A stretch of DNA of 64,000 nt from Bacteroidia bacterium (lineage in GTDB: Bacteria > Bacteroidota > Bacteroidia > Bacteroidales > Azobacteroidaceae). The notes below the pieces were generated by a model. The model saw only the letters and a list, made by a program, of their open reading frames with translations. It searched no databases and was not told the DNA's origin. This document shows, one piece after another, positions 16,549-25,880 of the stretch; the stretch's first letter is position 1, and each line of letters starts with the position of its first letter. The position numbers were made by a program, and so were the translations under genes. The DNA is taken from the NCBI GenBank assembly GCA_025996865.1, contig BNTV01000012.1, forward strand, positions 6,601 to 70,600. The letters are read 5' to 3'.

Positions 16549-17442
16549 ATGAAAAGGATTGCATTATTTTTGTTAATTGTCAGCGCTCTTTTTGCTTGCA
16601 GCAGTGTTCCGATTACAGGACGCAAGCAATTAAATCTGGTCTCCGACGGCGAGGTTTTATCATTAAGTTTACAGGAATATTCAGATTACATCAAAACGGC
16701 CAAAAAATCAACGGATAAAAACGCAACGGCTTTGGTGGTAAAGGTCGGTCAAAACATTGCAAAGGCGGTAGAATTGTACTACAAATCTATTGGTGGAGAA
16801 GAACTTCTAAAAGATTATGCTTGGGAATTCAACCTGGTTGATGACCCACAAGTAAATGCTTTCTGTATGCCCGGAGGAAAAATCGTCGTTTATACGGGCA
16901 TTCTGCCGGTTACACAGGATGAAACCGGATTGGCAGTCGTTTTGGGACACGAGGTTGCTCACGCGGTAGCCAAACATGCCAACGAACGAATGTCGCAACA
17001 GGTAGCTGCACAATACGGTTCTCAAGCCGTGAGCATATTGACGGGTAAAGCTTCCGAAAGTATGAAAACCATTGCGCAACAGGTTTACGGTTTGGGCGCA
17101 CAGTATGGCGTGTTGCTGCCTTTCAACCGTACACAGGAATCGGAAGCCGATCATTTGGGATTAATATTCATGGCCATAGCCGGTTACAATCCGCAAGCGG
17201 CTGTACCGTTCTGGCAAAGGATGTCGCAAAACGGACAATCTGTTCCCGAATTTATGAGCACGCACCCTTCGGATGCTACGCGAGTTGCGAATATCCAGAA
17301 AGAATTGCCCGAAGCGATGGAAGTTTACAAAAGCGTTTGGGGTAAATATCCGGCAGGTTATACACCCGCTCCCGGCACGATTCCGGCTTCCGGAAGTTCA
17401 ACGGGAACAACGCCCAAGACGTCAAATCAGTGGCGTTTTTGA
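16549..17442 (+). CDS. M48 family metallopeptidase, lipoprotein
   Basis: A 297-aa zinc protease. A signal peptide ends at the lipobox LFAC (Cys17), placing it in the envelope. The zinc motif is H134-E-V-A-H138 with the downstream ligand E199 (QESEADHLG). This is the Oma1/LoiP-like M48 group, acting on misfolded envelope proteins. The C-terminal 25 residues are Pro/Gly/Ser/Thr-rich and probably unstructured. It faces the MutS-like gene tail to tail, 12 bp apart, with a shared hairpin. Confidence 0.92.
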   Translation: MKRIALFLLIVSALFACSSVPITGRKQLNLVSDGEVLSLSLQEYSDYIKTAKKSTDKNATALVVKVGQNIAKAVELYYKSIGGEELLKDYAWEFNLVDDPQVNAFCMPGGKIVVYTGILPVTQDETGLAVVLGHEVAHAVAKHANERMSQQVAAQYGSQAVSILTGKASESMKTIAQQVYGLGAQYGVLLPFNRTQESEADHLGLIFMAIAGYNPQAAVPFWQRMSQNGQSVPEFMSTHPSDATRVANIQKELPEAMEVYKSVWGKYPAGYTPAPGTIPASGSSTGTTPKTSNQWRF

Positions 17443-17459
17443 GAGAAAGTTTTCTCAAA
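17438..17459. terminator. Possible bidirectional terminator between M48 and MutS-like genes
   Basis: TTTGAGA (17438-17444) pairs with TCTCAAA (17453-17459) and the inner bases can pair partly. The hairpin spans both stops, with T-rich flanks on either strand. It is short. Confidence 0.35.
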
Positions 17460-19266
17460 CGGTGATGCCCATTTTCTGCATCAGAAAAGTAGCATTCATG
17501 TTTTGAGCGATTCCGTTTCGTAAACGATAAGAAAAAGTGAGTTCGTCGTTTTTTATATCGGCTTCAAAACAGTAATTCCGGATATTTTCAGGAAATTCTT
17601 TTTCCAAACTGCCCAAAAGCAGGTCGTGCGTGGCAATAATTCCGCAAGATTGAAGCCGGATAAACTGTTGAACCAGCGCCAATGAGCCTTTTTGCTTATC
17701 GACCGAATTGGTACCTTTCAGGATTTCGTCGAGGATAATAAATAATTTTTCGCCGGATTGCAAGCGGTCAATCATCATTTTCAGTCGCTTCAATTCGGCG
17801 AAAAAATAAGATTCGTTATCGTTCAAGGAATCGGAAGTTCGCAAACTGGTAAGCAAAATCGCCGGGTACAAACACAAAGAATCCGCCCAAACCGGTGCGC
17901 CCATGCAAGCGAGAACATAATTAACACCGATTGTACGCAAATACGTGCTTTTTCCTGCCATATTGGCTCCTGTAACAATCAGAAAATAAGGACTTTTTTC
18001 GATGCCGATATCATTCCTGACGCAAGTTTCACGATTCATCAACGGATGTCCCAGATTTTTTCCTTTCATTTCGAAATAATTGTCGGTCAGTTCCGGGAAA
18101 ATGTAATCGGGATGATTAAAGGCAAATTTGCTTAACGAGCAAAATGCATCCCATTCTCCCAAGGCTTTTATCCAAATTTCCGTCTGTTTGCCGTAAGTAT
18201 TTTTCCATTCGTCGATAGCGATGGCTTTGCTGATGTCCCATAACAGCAAAGGATTCAAAAACAGATGCACCATTAAATTGGAACGTTGTTCCAATTCGGC
18301 GGATAATTGTGCCAAACGTCTGATACAAGCGGAAGCTTTCTCGCCTTGCTTCATAAAACGAGATTGAAATTCCCGAAGCAATTCGGATTTGAAACTGCTT
18401 TTTTCGATAATTTCGATTAATTCGGAATAGGTATTGAAAATTTCCACTTTTTTCCCAATCCACCGTTGAAGGTCAGTTATTTTTTTAGCCTGGCTTTCAC
18501 TAACACCAAGCATTATAAGGTAAAAAACAATGAATCCGGACAAAGAAATCATTCCTGTTATTGCCAAACCGATACCTGTCAGCCAAAGTAAAAGAAACAG
18601 ATAACGCAGGATTTTCCAAAGATTTTTTGAACGGATAGCAGACGGCTCTGCAATAAAAGACGCTATTTCCTTCAAATCGGAATCTTTGCTTAAACAAGAT
18701 AATCCGGTTACTTGAAAATGATGGATGAAATCGGAATTTTGGCTCATTTCCGCAATGCTTTCCTGCATGGATTTTATTTTTTTCGTCGATTGAAAAGGAT
18801 TTTCAAAACGGTTGATGAGGACTTGTTTGCCGTAAGCCGTACAAGTTCGATTAAGGGATTGGAACAAGGAATGGTTTCCGAAAATATCCAAATCCAAGCT
18901 GAACGAATGAGTCGGATTGACTTTTTCGGGAGCGCCGTCGAAAGCGCTGAAATTATAATCCAAGGCTTTGAGTTCGTTTTCATCGCAAGTGGCAGAGATT
19001 TCCAAATAGGCTTTTCTTTTTTGCAATTTATTGTATATCAGTAAAAATCCCAAAAAGACAACCAAGCCTAAGCCCACAATAAGGCCTATCGTTGCCGTTC
19101 CTTGTGTTCGGACAAAATAAGCAAGCGCTATCGTAGAAATTACAATTAGCAACCGAATGGTTCCCAATAAATAGATGCGTTTTTTGAGGTCGCTTAATGT
19201 TTGTTGAGTGTTATCAAGTCGTGAACGGTAGTAATCCTTGACTTGAGCGTATTTGTTCTCTTTCAT
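17455..19266 (-). CDS. Membrane-anchored MutS-like ATPase
   Basis: A 603-aa protein with the MutS core and ATPase (Walker A TGANMAGKST near residue 430, Walker B FIILDEILKGTNS) but without the MutS mismatch-recognition domain. Two hydrophobic regions stand out: about 33-78 (two segments) and about 218-255 (LFLLLWLTGIGLAI and following). It is therefore probably membrane-bound. The family is widespread in Bacteroidota and of unknown role; true mismatch repair is unlikely. Its ATG overlaps the hipA stop (ATGA), indicating translational coupling to hipBA. Confidence 0.85.
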   Translation of the reverse strand: MKENKYAQVKDYYRSRLDNTQQTLSDLKKRIYLLGTIRLLIVISTIALAYFVRTQGTATIGLIVGLGLVVFLGFLLIYNKLQKRKAYLEISATCDENELKALDYNFSAFDGAPEKVNPTHSFSLDLDIFGNHSLFQSLNRTCTAYGKQVLINRFENPFQSTKKIKSMQESIAEMSQNSDFIHHFQVTGLSCLSKDSDLKEIASFIAEPSAIRSKNLWKILRYLFLLLWLTGIGLAITGMISLSGFIVFYLIMLGVSESQAKKITDLQRWIGKKVEIFNTYSELIEIIEKSSFKSELLREFQSRFMKQGEKASACIRRLAQLSAELEQRSNLMVHLFLNPLLLWDISKAIAIDEWKNTYGKQTEIWIKALGEWDAFCSLSKFAFNHPDYIFPELTDNYFEMKGKNLGHPLMNRETCVRNDIGIEKSPYFLIVTGANMAGKSTYLRTIGVNYVLACMGAPVWADSLCLYPAILLTSLRTSDSLNDNESYFFAELKRLKMMIDRLQSGEKLFIILDEILKGTNSVDKQKGSLALVQQFIRLQSCGIIATHDLLLGSLEKEFPENIRNYCFEADIKNDELTFSYRLRNGIAQNMNATFLMQKMGITV

Positions 19267-20369
19267 TGGATAGAATAATTTAGTTTGTTATTTTTTCGAC
19301 ATGTTTCAATTACCTGTTCAATAATTGTTTCCGCCTGTTTCTTCGTTAATCCGGCTTCCGTTGCAACTTGCATCACGTCTTTCAGGGACGGTTCTCCCTG
19401 TCCGTTGATTGTTGTCGTGTGATAACCGTTAAAACCCGAACCCGGCAAAATATCATAAGCGGGAGATAGCATCCAAACACCATTTTTATATTGAAACGAG
19501 AAGTTTTTAGCATGGTCATCCCGATTTGAAATTGCAATATTGAAAATCATCAGCCGGAATAAAGCGGATACTTCTTCCATATTTTTAGTCAGATTCAGGC
19601 AGACTTTCAACAAAACCGAATAATCAAGGCTAGGTATCCTGTAATCTGCATGGAGCAATCCCGCAGCGCTGATTGTATGTATTTTGCCGGTTTCCGTCCG
19701 GTCAAACCGTTCTACTCCAAAGTATTTATTATCAAATAATTGTGCTTCAGGCACATTGATTCCGCATTTACGCGCAAGCAACAGATAAGCATATTCTGTT
19801 TTCCCAACATCGGGAGGGTCAATCGTGGCTTTGAATTTTATCAACCAATATTTATTTTCTATTTTTACGAAAACTTTAGGGCGGGCGCCGCCGGAAGAAC
19901 CACCATACAAATAGAGCGTTTCCAAGGAGTTTTCCGAAAATTCGTCGGTTAATATTTTTTCCGAATCTGCCGCCAATTTATCAAAATCCACAAACGCACT
20001 TTCTTCCGATACGCTTTTATCGGGATGATATTCCAATGCGCCTCTGCCGGTAGTTCCCACCAAAGTCAATCTTTGAAGAACAGATAATTTTTCGGGAGCA
20101 ATTCCTTGTTGGCGAAGATAGCGGTCAAAAATCAAATTTCCCCAGCCGTCCGGCAGACTGTCGTCAAAAACGCCAAAACCGCCGCGGAAGGGACTTCCGG
20201 AGGCCATAAACAATCCCGGACGAAGCGGTAAATAATAGGGAGATATGGAAAAGCCCGTTTTTAGAAATTCCGTATCATATTCAAATGCACAAATACTTTG
20301 TTCGGTCAATGCGACTCGTCCGACGCGATTATCGTCAAAAAACACTTCGACAACATTTATTTTATCCAT
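19263..20369 (-). CDS. hipA: HipA-family serine/threonine kinase toxin
   Basis: A 368-aa type II toxin of the HipA kinase family. It has the N-terminal Couple_hipA-like region (FFDDNRVGRVAL), the Gly-rich loop GGSSGGARPK (156-165), the catalytic NRDDHAKN with D284/D285 and the metal-binding D306 (SPAYDILPG). E. coli HipA phosphorylates glutamyl-tRNA synthetase and causes persistence; whether this one has the same target is unknown. It overlaps hipB by 8 bp and the MutS-like gene by 4 bp, so the three genes form one tight operon. Confidence 0.9.
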   Translation of the reverse strand: MDKINVVEVFFDDNRVGRVALTEQSICAFEYDTEFLKTGFSISPYYLPLRPGLFMASGSPFRGGFGVFDDSLPDGWGNLIFDRYLRQQGIAPEKLSVLQRLTLVGTTGRGALEYHPDKSVSEESAFVDFDKLAADSEKILTDEFSENSLETLYLYGGSSGGARPKVFVKIENKYWLIKFKATIDPPDVGKTEYAYLLLARKCGINVPEAQLFDNKYFGVERFDRTETGKIHTISAAGLLHADYRIPSLDYSVLLKVCLNLTKNMEEVSALFRLMIFNIAISNRDDHAKNFSFQYKNGVWMLSPAYDILPGSGFNGYHTTTINGQGEPSLKDVMQVATEAGLTKKQAETIIEQVIETCRKNNKLNYSIQ

Positions 20370-20688
20370 TTTTCTTCCCTCTCTGACGTTTTTTATTTCC
20401 GGCTTCCAACAGATTATCCATACTACTGTAAGTCTTTGTAGAGAATAAACCGAGAAATTCTTCCATCATTCCCAAGCTTATTCCCAACATAACCAAAGAG
20501 CGGAAAGATATTTCCCCGGTTCTTTCAAAGCGGCGATAGGTGGGCAAAGGGATTCCGGCTCGTTTTGCCAATTCCTTTTGAGTAAGAGCAGATTCGAGCC
20601 GGCGTTCCTTCACCCGTCCGGCAATGTCCTTGATAATAACATCCGGCGTTTTTTCTATAACTGATAATATATTATTATTAATGGCCAT
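20362..20688 (-). CDS. hipB: HipB-type XRE antitoxin
   Basis: A 108-aa helix-turn-helix repressor. The HTH is LTQKELAKRAGIPLPTYRRF. It would neutralise HipA and repress the operon. The C-terminal tail is very basic (KKRQRGKKNG) and runs into the hipA start. A consensus promoter with both -33 and -7 boxes lies upstream, and a 9-bp inverted repeat flanks the start region (20659-20667 and 20713-20721). Confidence 0.88.
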   Translation of the reverse strand: MAINNNILSVIEKTPDVIIKDIAGRVKERRLESALTQKELAKRAGIPLPTYRRFERTGEISFRSLVMLGISLGMMEEFLGLFSTKTYSSMDNLLEAGNKKRQRGKKNG

Positions 20689-20721
20689 ATTTGGCGTTAA
20701 AAATATTCAATTTTATCAGTT
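20659..20721. promoter_or_regulatory. Candidate HipB operator half-sites
   Basis: AACTGATAA (20659-20667, inside hipB) and its exact inverse TTATCAGTT (20713-20721, touching the promoter box) flank the hipB start, 45 bp apart. This arrangement suits autorepression by a dimer of dimers. Confidence 0.35.
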
Positions 20722-20722
20722 A

Positions 20723-20730
20723 CAAAGATA
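20723..20730 (-). promoter_or_regulatory. Promoter of the hipB-hipA-mutS-like operon
   Basis: TATCTTTG (-7, minus strand) with a TTTG -33 box at 20751-20754 and a 20-bp spacer, a good match to the Bacteroidota consensus. Confidence 0.65.
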
Positions 20731-21012
20731 GGAATTATTTTTGAGATTCACAAATAAAGATGTATCACCCAGCGATTCAGGAATTAAAAAACGATCATCC
20801 ACAATCAACCCTCTCCTTTAGCAAGAGTAAAAACATCCCCCTCTCGTAAAATAACGAGAGTAAATAGTAAGTATGTATCCCATCGTGTCTGTGTCGTAAA
20901 TTTATTAGAGATTGTTTATTGAATGTTAGTCTTGAATTAGGGAGCAAGACATCTCCGCGACGGTTTCCAAGCCGTAATTGAGCTGATTATGAAGGATGTG
21001 GAGTAATACGGA
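20731..21012. other. Non-coding or decayed stretch between hipB and the RHS remnant
   Basis: No gene is supported here. It contains a 7-bp hairpin (CTCTCGT 20841-20847 with ACGAGAG 20854-20860) and short stop-rich frames. It is probably decayed DNA of the same RHS locus that follows. Confidence 0.4.
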
Positions 21013-21543
21013 TTGATTGCACTTGATAAAAAGTACTTTTCGGAATTAACTACTCCGGTGAATAACGCACCGGGTTATTCGTGCAGCGGTATTCCAGCAT
21101 GGATATTTCCTTCTGCCAATGTAAAATATGAGAAATTCGACAGGCGAAACAATCCTGCTTATCTTGTTCATAACGATGCGACGAAAATAGTTTATCTGTA
21201 GGGCTACAATTATCAATATCCCATAGCGGAGATACAAAATGCAACTTATGCAGAAGTGGAAACAGCCGTAAAAAACGTATTTTCCGTATCAAGCATGGAT
21301 GTCCTTTCGGCACAAACTACGCCCAACGAAACAAAATTGCAAGATGGAAGTTTACAAAGTGCGTTACCCAATGCACTGGTTACGACTTATACTTACAAGC
21401 CACTTGTCGGCATTAAAACAGCAACCGATCCCCGCAAAGTGAAAATCACTTACGAATACGATGCTTTCGGCCGCTTGCAGTACATCAAGGACAATGCCGG
21501 AAAAACAATTGAAAATTATGAATACCATTACAAAAATGAATGA
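21013..21543 (+). pseudogene. RHS/YD-repeat protein fragment
   Basis: One frame runs through this stretch with a single in-frame TAG at 21199-21201. The part before the stop reads ...VKYEKFDRRNNPAYL; the part after ends with a recognisable YD-repeat: YEYDAFGRLQYIKDNAGK. RHS-type proteins are very large secreted or polymorphic toxins, so this is a small internal piece without signal peptide or toxin tip. Flanking DNA has no partner genes. It is a decayed remnant; if the TAG is a sequencing error the frame would still be only about 176 codons. Confidence 0.75.
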
Positions 21544-21600
21544 TTGATTGAAAAGGGTATTTTGGTCAGCCCCTTTTATGGAATGGTCAAAACACCCAAT

Positions 21601-22650
21601 TTAACTCAATAACCGGAGATATAAATCAATCGCTTCCCTGATTTCGTGCAAATAAATGAACTCATCGGCAGTATGAGAACGGGAAGATTGCCCCGGACCG
21701 ATTTTCAAAGAAGGAAAATTCATCAGCGCTTGATCGGAAAGCGTCGGTGAAGAAAAAGGAGTTAAACCCAAAAGCACAGCCCGCTTCACCAAAGGATGTT
21801 CGGGAGAAATATGCGAAGCATTCAAACGAAAAGAACGCGCTTTGACTTCGCAACCGCAAGCGGCCGAAATCTCTGCGAAAAGTTCTTCATTCGTATAACA
21901 TTCATTGGTTCGGATATCAACCGTAAATTTACATTCGCCCGGAACCACATTGTGCTGCGTTCCCGCTTGCACCAGGGTGACGGTCATTTTCACAGCGCCC
22001 GACAAAGGACTGATTTTCGGAAATCGTTTATTGCGAAACCATTCAATAGCCGGAATCGCTTTGTAGATCGCATTTTCGCCTTCGTCGCGGGCGGCATGTC
22101 CCGATTTTCCGTAAACCGTTGCATCAAGCACCATCAAACCTTTTTCGGCAATGGCCGGCTGCATACCCGTAGGCTCGCCCACAACCGCCCAATCAATCGG
22201 CGGAAGCAAAGGCAATACGGATTCTATTCCGTTTGCTCCCGAAATTTCTTCTTCACAGGAAGCCAGGAAAATAAAATTATTCGCCTGTTCCGTTTTCGAT
22301 AAAATTAAAAAAGCCTGAAGCAGGGAAACCAAAGGCGCTCCGGCATCATTACTCCCTAATCCATACATTTTTCCATCTTCTTCAACCGGAGAAAAAGGGT
22401 CTTTAGTCCATCCTGCCGCCGGTTTCACCGTATCAATATGCGAATTGAGGAGAATGGTCGGTTTCCGGTCGTCCCAATCCGGCGACAGCAGCCAAATATT
22501 ATTTCCTTTCCTTTGCGGAAATAATTTTCTCTCTTTCAGATAATTTTCCAGAAAATCCGCTAAATCAGCCTCTTCCCGGCTGAAGGACGGCCGAACAATT
22601 AGCTGTTTCAGCAAATCCAAAGAATCATAAAATGAAGCGTCAATATCCAT
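21601..22650 (-). CDS. argE: M20 family deacylase (ArgE-like)
   Basis: A 349-aa zinc amidohydrolase. Metal-site motifs are visible: NSHIDTV, GSNDAGA (bridging Asp), SCEEEISG (catalytic and metal Glu) and VGEPTG, with a late His in SRSHTADEF. In Bacteroidales this protein removes the N-acyl group in arginine synthesis (acetyl- or succinyl-citrulline/ornithine), which fits the arg genes 5 kb away. ATG at 22650 (MDIDASF) or 22656 both follow the promoter box at 22670. Closest alternative: a general M20 peptidase. Confidence 0.85.
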   Translation of the reverse strand: MDIDASFYDSLDLLKQLIVRPSFSREEADLADFLENYLKERKLFPQRKGNNIWLLSPDWDDRKPTILLNSHIDTVKPAAGWTKDPFSPVEEDGKMYGLGSNDAGAPLVSLLQAFLILSKTEQANNFIFLASCEEEISGANGIESVLPLLPPIDWAVVGEPTGMQPAIAEKGLMVLDATVYGKSGHAARDEGENAIYKAIPAIEWFRNKRFPKISPLSGAVKMTVTLVQAGTQHNVVPGECKFTVDIRTNECYTNEELFAEISAACGCEVKARSFRLNASHISPEHPLVKRAVLLGLTPFSSPTLSDQALMNFPSLKIGPGQSSRSHTADEFIYLHEIREAIDLYLRLLS

Positions 22651-22669
22651 AAACATTAAAAAGTTTATG

Positions 22670-22677
22670 CAAAGTTA
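22670..22677 (-). promoter_or_regulatory. -7 promoter box for argE
   Basis: TAACTTTG on the minus strand, 14-20 bp before the start codons. It is divergent from the capA box at 22699. Confidence 0.6.
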
Positions 22678-22698
22678 AGATTTTCCGCCGTAATACCT

Positions 22699-22706
22699 TA
22701 TCTTTG
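22699..22706 (+). promoter_or_regulatory. -7 promoter box for capA-like gene
   Basis: TATCTTTG, 41 bp before the ATG at 22748. Confidence 0.6.
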
Positions 22707-22747
22707 CCCAAAAGTAAGGTGATATTTTTTATGTAACACGAGAAACA

Positions 22748-23893
22748 ATGAAATATGTAATCCTTATCATTCATATTCTTCTTCTTTTCCCTGTGTGTAT
22801 TTTTTCCAATGGAAAAAAAGAAGCGACTTTATTGTTCGTAGGCGACGCCATGCAACACAGCTCCCAAATCAAAGCTGCCCGGAAAGGAGACGCTTACGAT
22901 TACCGTAATTATTTTAAATATATCCAAGATAAAATTTCTTCGGCAGATTTGTCTGTCGTAAATTTTGAAACCACCTTGGGAGGGAAACCGTACAAAGGTT
23001 ATCCCTGTTTCAGCGCCCCTGATGAATATGCGCAGGCTTTAAAAAACGCCGGGTTCGATTTATTCCTTACGGCCAACAACCACTGTTTGGATACCGGAAA
23101 AAAAGGTCTGGAAAGAACGATTTTTATGTTGGACTCTTTTCAAATCGACTATACCGGCACTTTTGCCAACAAGAAAGAAAGAGAAAAACTTTATCCGAAA
23201 TTATTGGAAATCAACGGAATCCGCATAGCATTGCTGAATTACACTTATGACACAAACGGAATAGAAGCGCAAAATCCGAATGTCGTCAATTACATCGACA
23301 AACCGGTTATGCTTGAAGACATCAATCAGGCCAAAGCCCTGAATGCCGAAATTATTATTGCCTGTATTCATTGGGGAGAAGAGTATAAGCTGACACAAAA
23401 CAATGAGCAGGAAAATTTAGCCGAATGGATGAAAGAACAAGGCGTTCGATTAATTATCGGTTCCCATCCGCATGTTGTGCAGCCTATTCGTGCAGAACGC
23501 GATAAAGAAGGATACATATCCAACCTGACGGTTTATTCCCTCGGTAATTTCGTTTCCGGAATGATAGCCCGGAACACCGACGGAGGTTTGATGGTAGAAG
23601 TCCGCCTGTCAAAAAAGAATCAACAAATATATGTTGAAAATGTTTCTTACGAATTGTTGTGGAGATACCGGAACAAATCTACCGGGGAAATAGCAATTAT
23701 TCCGGCAAGCAGGGCCGAATCTTTGGATTTAGGTGAAAACAAAACCCGGATTCTTTCGGAAATGCAGCCTTTCGTCAATACCGCGCAGGAAATTTTTAGA
23801 AAATATAATTCGGATTTGTCGCCGCCACTTCGGAAATTAGAATATGAGATAACTCCTTTTTTGTTTTTTCCCAAAAACGAAATGCCATTTTAA
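22748..23893 (+). CDS. CapA family metallophosphatase-like protein
   Basis: A 381-aa protein of the PGA_cap/CapA family. A signal peptide (about residues 1-20) is followed by a calcineurin-like metallophosphoesterase core: LLFVGDAM, VNFETT, LTANNHCLD, CIHWGEE and GSHPHVVQP, where the His/Asp residues bind metals. CapA of Bacillus takes part in poly-gamma-glutamate capsule export; in Bacteroidota the substrate is unknown. It is monocistronic. Confidence 0.9.
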   Translation: MKYVILIIHILLLFPVCIFSNGKKEATLLFVGDAMQHSSQIKAARKGDAYDYRNYFKYIQDKISSADLSVVNFETTLGGKPYKGYPCFSAPDEYAQALKNAGFDLFLTANNHCLDTGKKGLERTIFMLDSFQIDYTGTFANKKEREKLYPKLLEINGIRIALLNYTYDTNGIEAQNPNVVNYIDKPVMLEDINQAKALNAEIIIACIHWGEEYKLTQNNEQENLAEWMKEQGVRLIIGSHPHVVQPIRAERDKEGYISNLTVYSLGNFVSGMIARNTDGGLMVEVRLSKKNQQIYVENVSYELLWRYRNKSTGEIAIIPASRAESLDLGENKTRILSEMQPFVNTAQEIFRKYNSDLSPPLRKLEYEITPFLFFPKNEMPF

Positions 23894-23979
23894 AGAAATC
23901 GTCATTTATTTGATTTCAAAGCTATCCTCAATAATCTTGGATAAAATTGAAAATTTTGTGCAAAGTTAAAAAAAAATCG

Positions 23980-23987
23980 TAACTTTG
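23980..23987 (+). promoter_or_regulatory. Promoter of the acyl-CoA ligase gene
   Basis: TAACTTTG (-7) with TTTG at 23955-23958 (-33), 21-bp spacer, 25 bp before the ATG. Confidence 0.65.
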
Positions 23988-24012
23988 TTGAATTATTCAT
24001 AGAAACAATACA

Positions 24013-25824
24013 ATGGAATATTCTCATTTATCGAATCTCATTCAGGAACGCGCCAACACATTCGGAGATCAGGAAGCGCTAAGACTAAAGGACAAACAAT
24101 CAGACGAATGGCAATCTGTCTCATGGGAGGATTTTTCTAAGAAAATAATGGCCGTAGCTCGCTCAATGTGCCATGTAGGTGTTGAACCGCAATCCAACGT
24201 AGGCGTGTATTCCCAAAACATGGTCGAATGTCTGTATATCGACTTTGGCGCTTTTGCCAATCGGGCGGTAGTAGTTCCCATGTACGCAACGGCTTCTGTT
24301 CCCCAAATCAGCTATATCATTAATGAAGCGGAAATACATTTGTTATTTGTGGGAGAACAAATGCAATACGACAATGCATGGCAAGTTTTTAACAGTCATA
24401 CTTTCCTGAAGCAAATCGTCATCTTAGACAAAAATGTCGTAAGGGCGCCGGAAGATAAAACCTCCATGTACTTCGATTTTTTCAGTTCGCCGAAAAACCG
24501 TACTTCACAAGATATAATCACCGTCGAAAAAAGAATCAAAGCTGCCCAAGGCGAAGATATTGCGCATATTATCTATACTTCGGGAACAACAGGCGAACCC
24601 AAAGGCGTAATCCTCACTCATGATAATTATCTGGAAGTGTTCAGGATACATGACATTCGCCTGAATTATCTTCCACAAAGATTCCTCTCCATAAGTTTTC
24701 TGCCTATGGCGCACATTTTTGAAAAAGCCTGGTCGCTTTATTGTTTGCACAGGGGATGCACCATAGCGATCAATCTCGACCCCAGGGAAATACAAGCTTT
24801 CGTCAAAGAAGTGAAACCGGAAGCCATGTGTAGCGTTCCGCGTTTTTGGGAAAAAGTATATGCCGCCGTTCAGGAAAAAATTGAAGATTCAAATTTCATC
24901 CTCCGCCACCTCTTCTTAAATGCCATTTCCACCGGCGAAAAATATTGCATCGACTATATAAATAAAGGTAGAAAGCCGTCTTTCTTTTTAAGATGGCGCT
25001 TCAACTGGTACGAAAAATTAGTTTATTCCAAATTAAAAAAAACAATCGGAATCGAAAACGGTTTGATTTTTCCTTGCGCCGGAGCCATGCTCTCGGAGGA
25101 AATTATCCGTTTTTTACGTTCCGTAAATATTCCTCTGGCTTATGGTTACGGATTGACTGAAACGGCTGCAACCGTCGCTTGTTTCCCCGAAACCGGATAT
25201 GAATTGAGTACGGTGGGAAAAATAATGCCCTCGATAGAAGTCCGGATCGGTGAAGACAATGAAATTCAGGTCAAAGGGAAAACCATCACGAGCGGTTACT
25301 ATAAAAAACCGGACGCAACGGCTGCTGCGTTTACAAATGATGGATGGTTCCGCACGGGTGACGCCGGTAGCTTAACCGAAAACGAAGGAATTGTTCTGAC
25401 GGAACGAATTAAAGACTTATACAAGACTTCAAACGGGAAATACATTGCCCCGCAACAATTGGAAACCCGGTTAATCAATGATAAATTCATTGAAGGCGCT
25501 TTTGTCATCGGCGACCAACGGAAATATGTAAGCGCACTTATCGTTCCTGATTACAACGAATTAAATAAATACGCAGAAGGACAGGGAATTTCAGTCGAAA
25601 ATGAGGAAGATTTATGCAATAATCTGCAAATTATCAAACTTTACGAATCAAGAATTACAAATATGCAAAATGAATTTGCCAATTACGAACAAATTAAGCG
25701 TTTTACCTTGTTGCCACATGCGTTTGCGATTAATTCGGGAGAATTGACGAATACGTTAAAAATGAAACGAGCGTATATTTTGGAGAAATATCAGGAGGTT
25801 ATTGATAAAATGTATTACGAATAA
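24013..25824 (+). CDS. Long-chain fatty acid-CoA ligase
   Basis: A 603-aa AMP-forming acyl-CoA synthetase of the FadD15-like type. The P-loop IIYTSGTTGEPKG (about 184-197) and the adenylation motif YGYGLTETAA are clear, as is the hinge region GWFRTGDAG. The late KTSNGKYIAPQQLE carries the C-terminal catalytic Lys region. It activates fatty acids with ATP and CoA for lipid synthesis or breakdown. It has its own promoter and is not in an obvious operon. Confidence 0.93.
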   Translation: MEYSHLSNLIQERANTFGDQEALRLKDKQSDEWQSVSWEDFSKKIMAVARSMCHVGVEPQSNVGVYSQNMVECLYIDFGAFANRAVVVPMYATASVPQISYIINEAEIHLLFVGEQMQYDNAWQVFNSHTFLKQIVILDKNVVRAPEDKTSMYFDFFSSPKNRTSQDIITVEKRIKAAQGEDIAHIIYTSGTTGEPKGVILTHDNYLEVFRIHDIRLNYLPQRFLSISFLPMAHIFEKAWSLYCLHRGCTIAINLDPREIQAFVKEVKPEAMCSVPRFWEKVYAAVQEKIEDSNFILRHLFLNAISTGEKYCIDYINKGRKPSFFLRWRFNWYEKLVYSKLKKTIGIENGLIFPCAGAMLSEEIIRFLRSVNIPLAYGYGLTETAATVACFPETGYELSTVGKIMPSIEVRIGEDNEIQVKGKTITSGYYKKPDATAAAFTNDGWFRTGDAGSLTENEGIVLTERIKDLYKTSNGKYIAPQQLETRLINDKFIEGAFVIGDQRKYVSALIVPDYNELNKYAEGQGISVENEEDLCNNLQIIKLYESRITNMQNEFANYEQIKRFTLLPHAFAINSGELTNTLKMKRAYILEKYQEVIDKMYYE

Positions 25825-25880
25825 AAGAATCCTGAACTAATTTTGTCCATTCAGCGACAGCCGTTTTGATCTCTTTTAGC

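Noticed and set aside
20841-20860. CTCTCGT/ACGAGAG hairpin as a terminator
   Set aside because: No gene ends just upstream and there is no T-tract after the stem.
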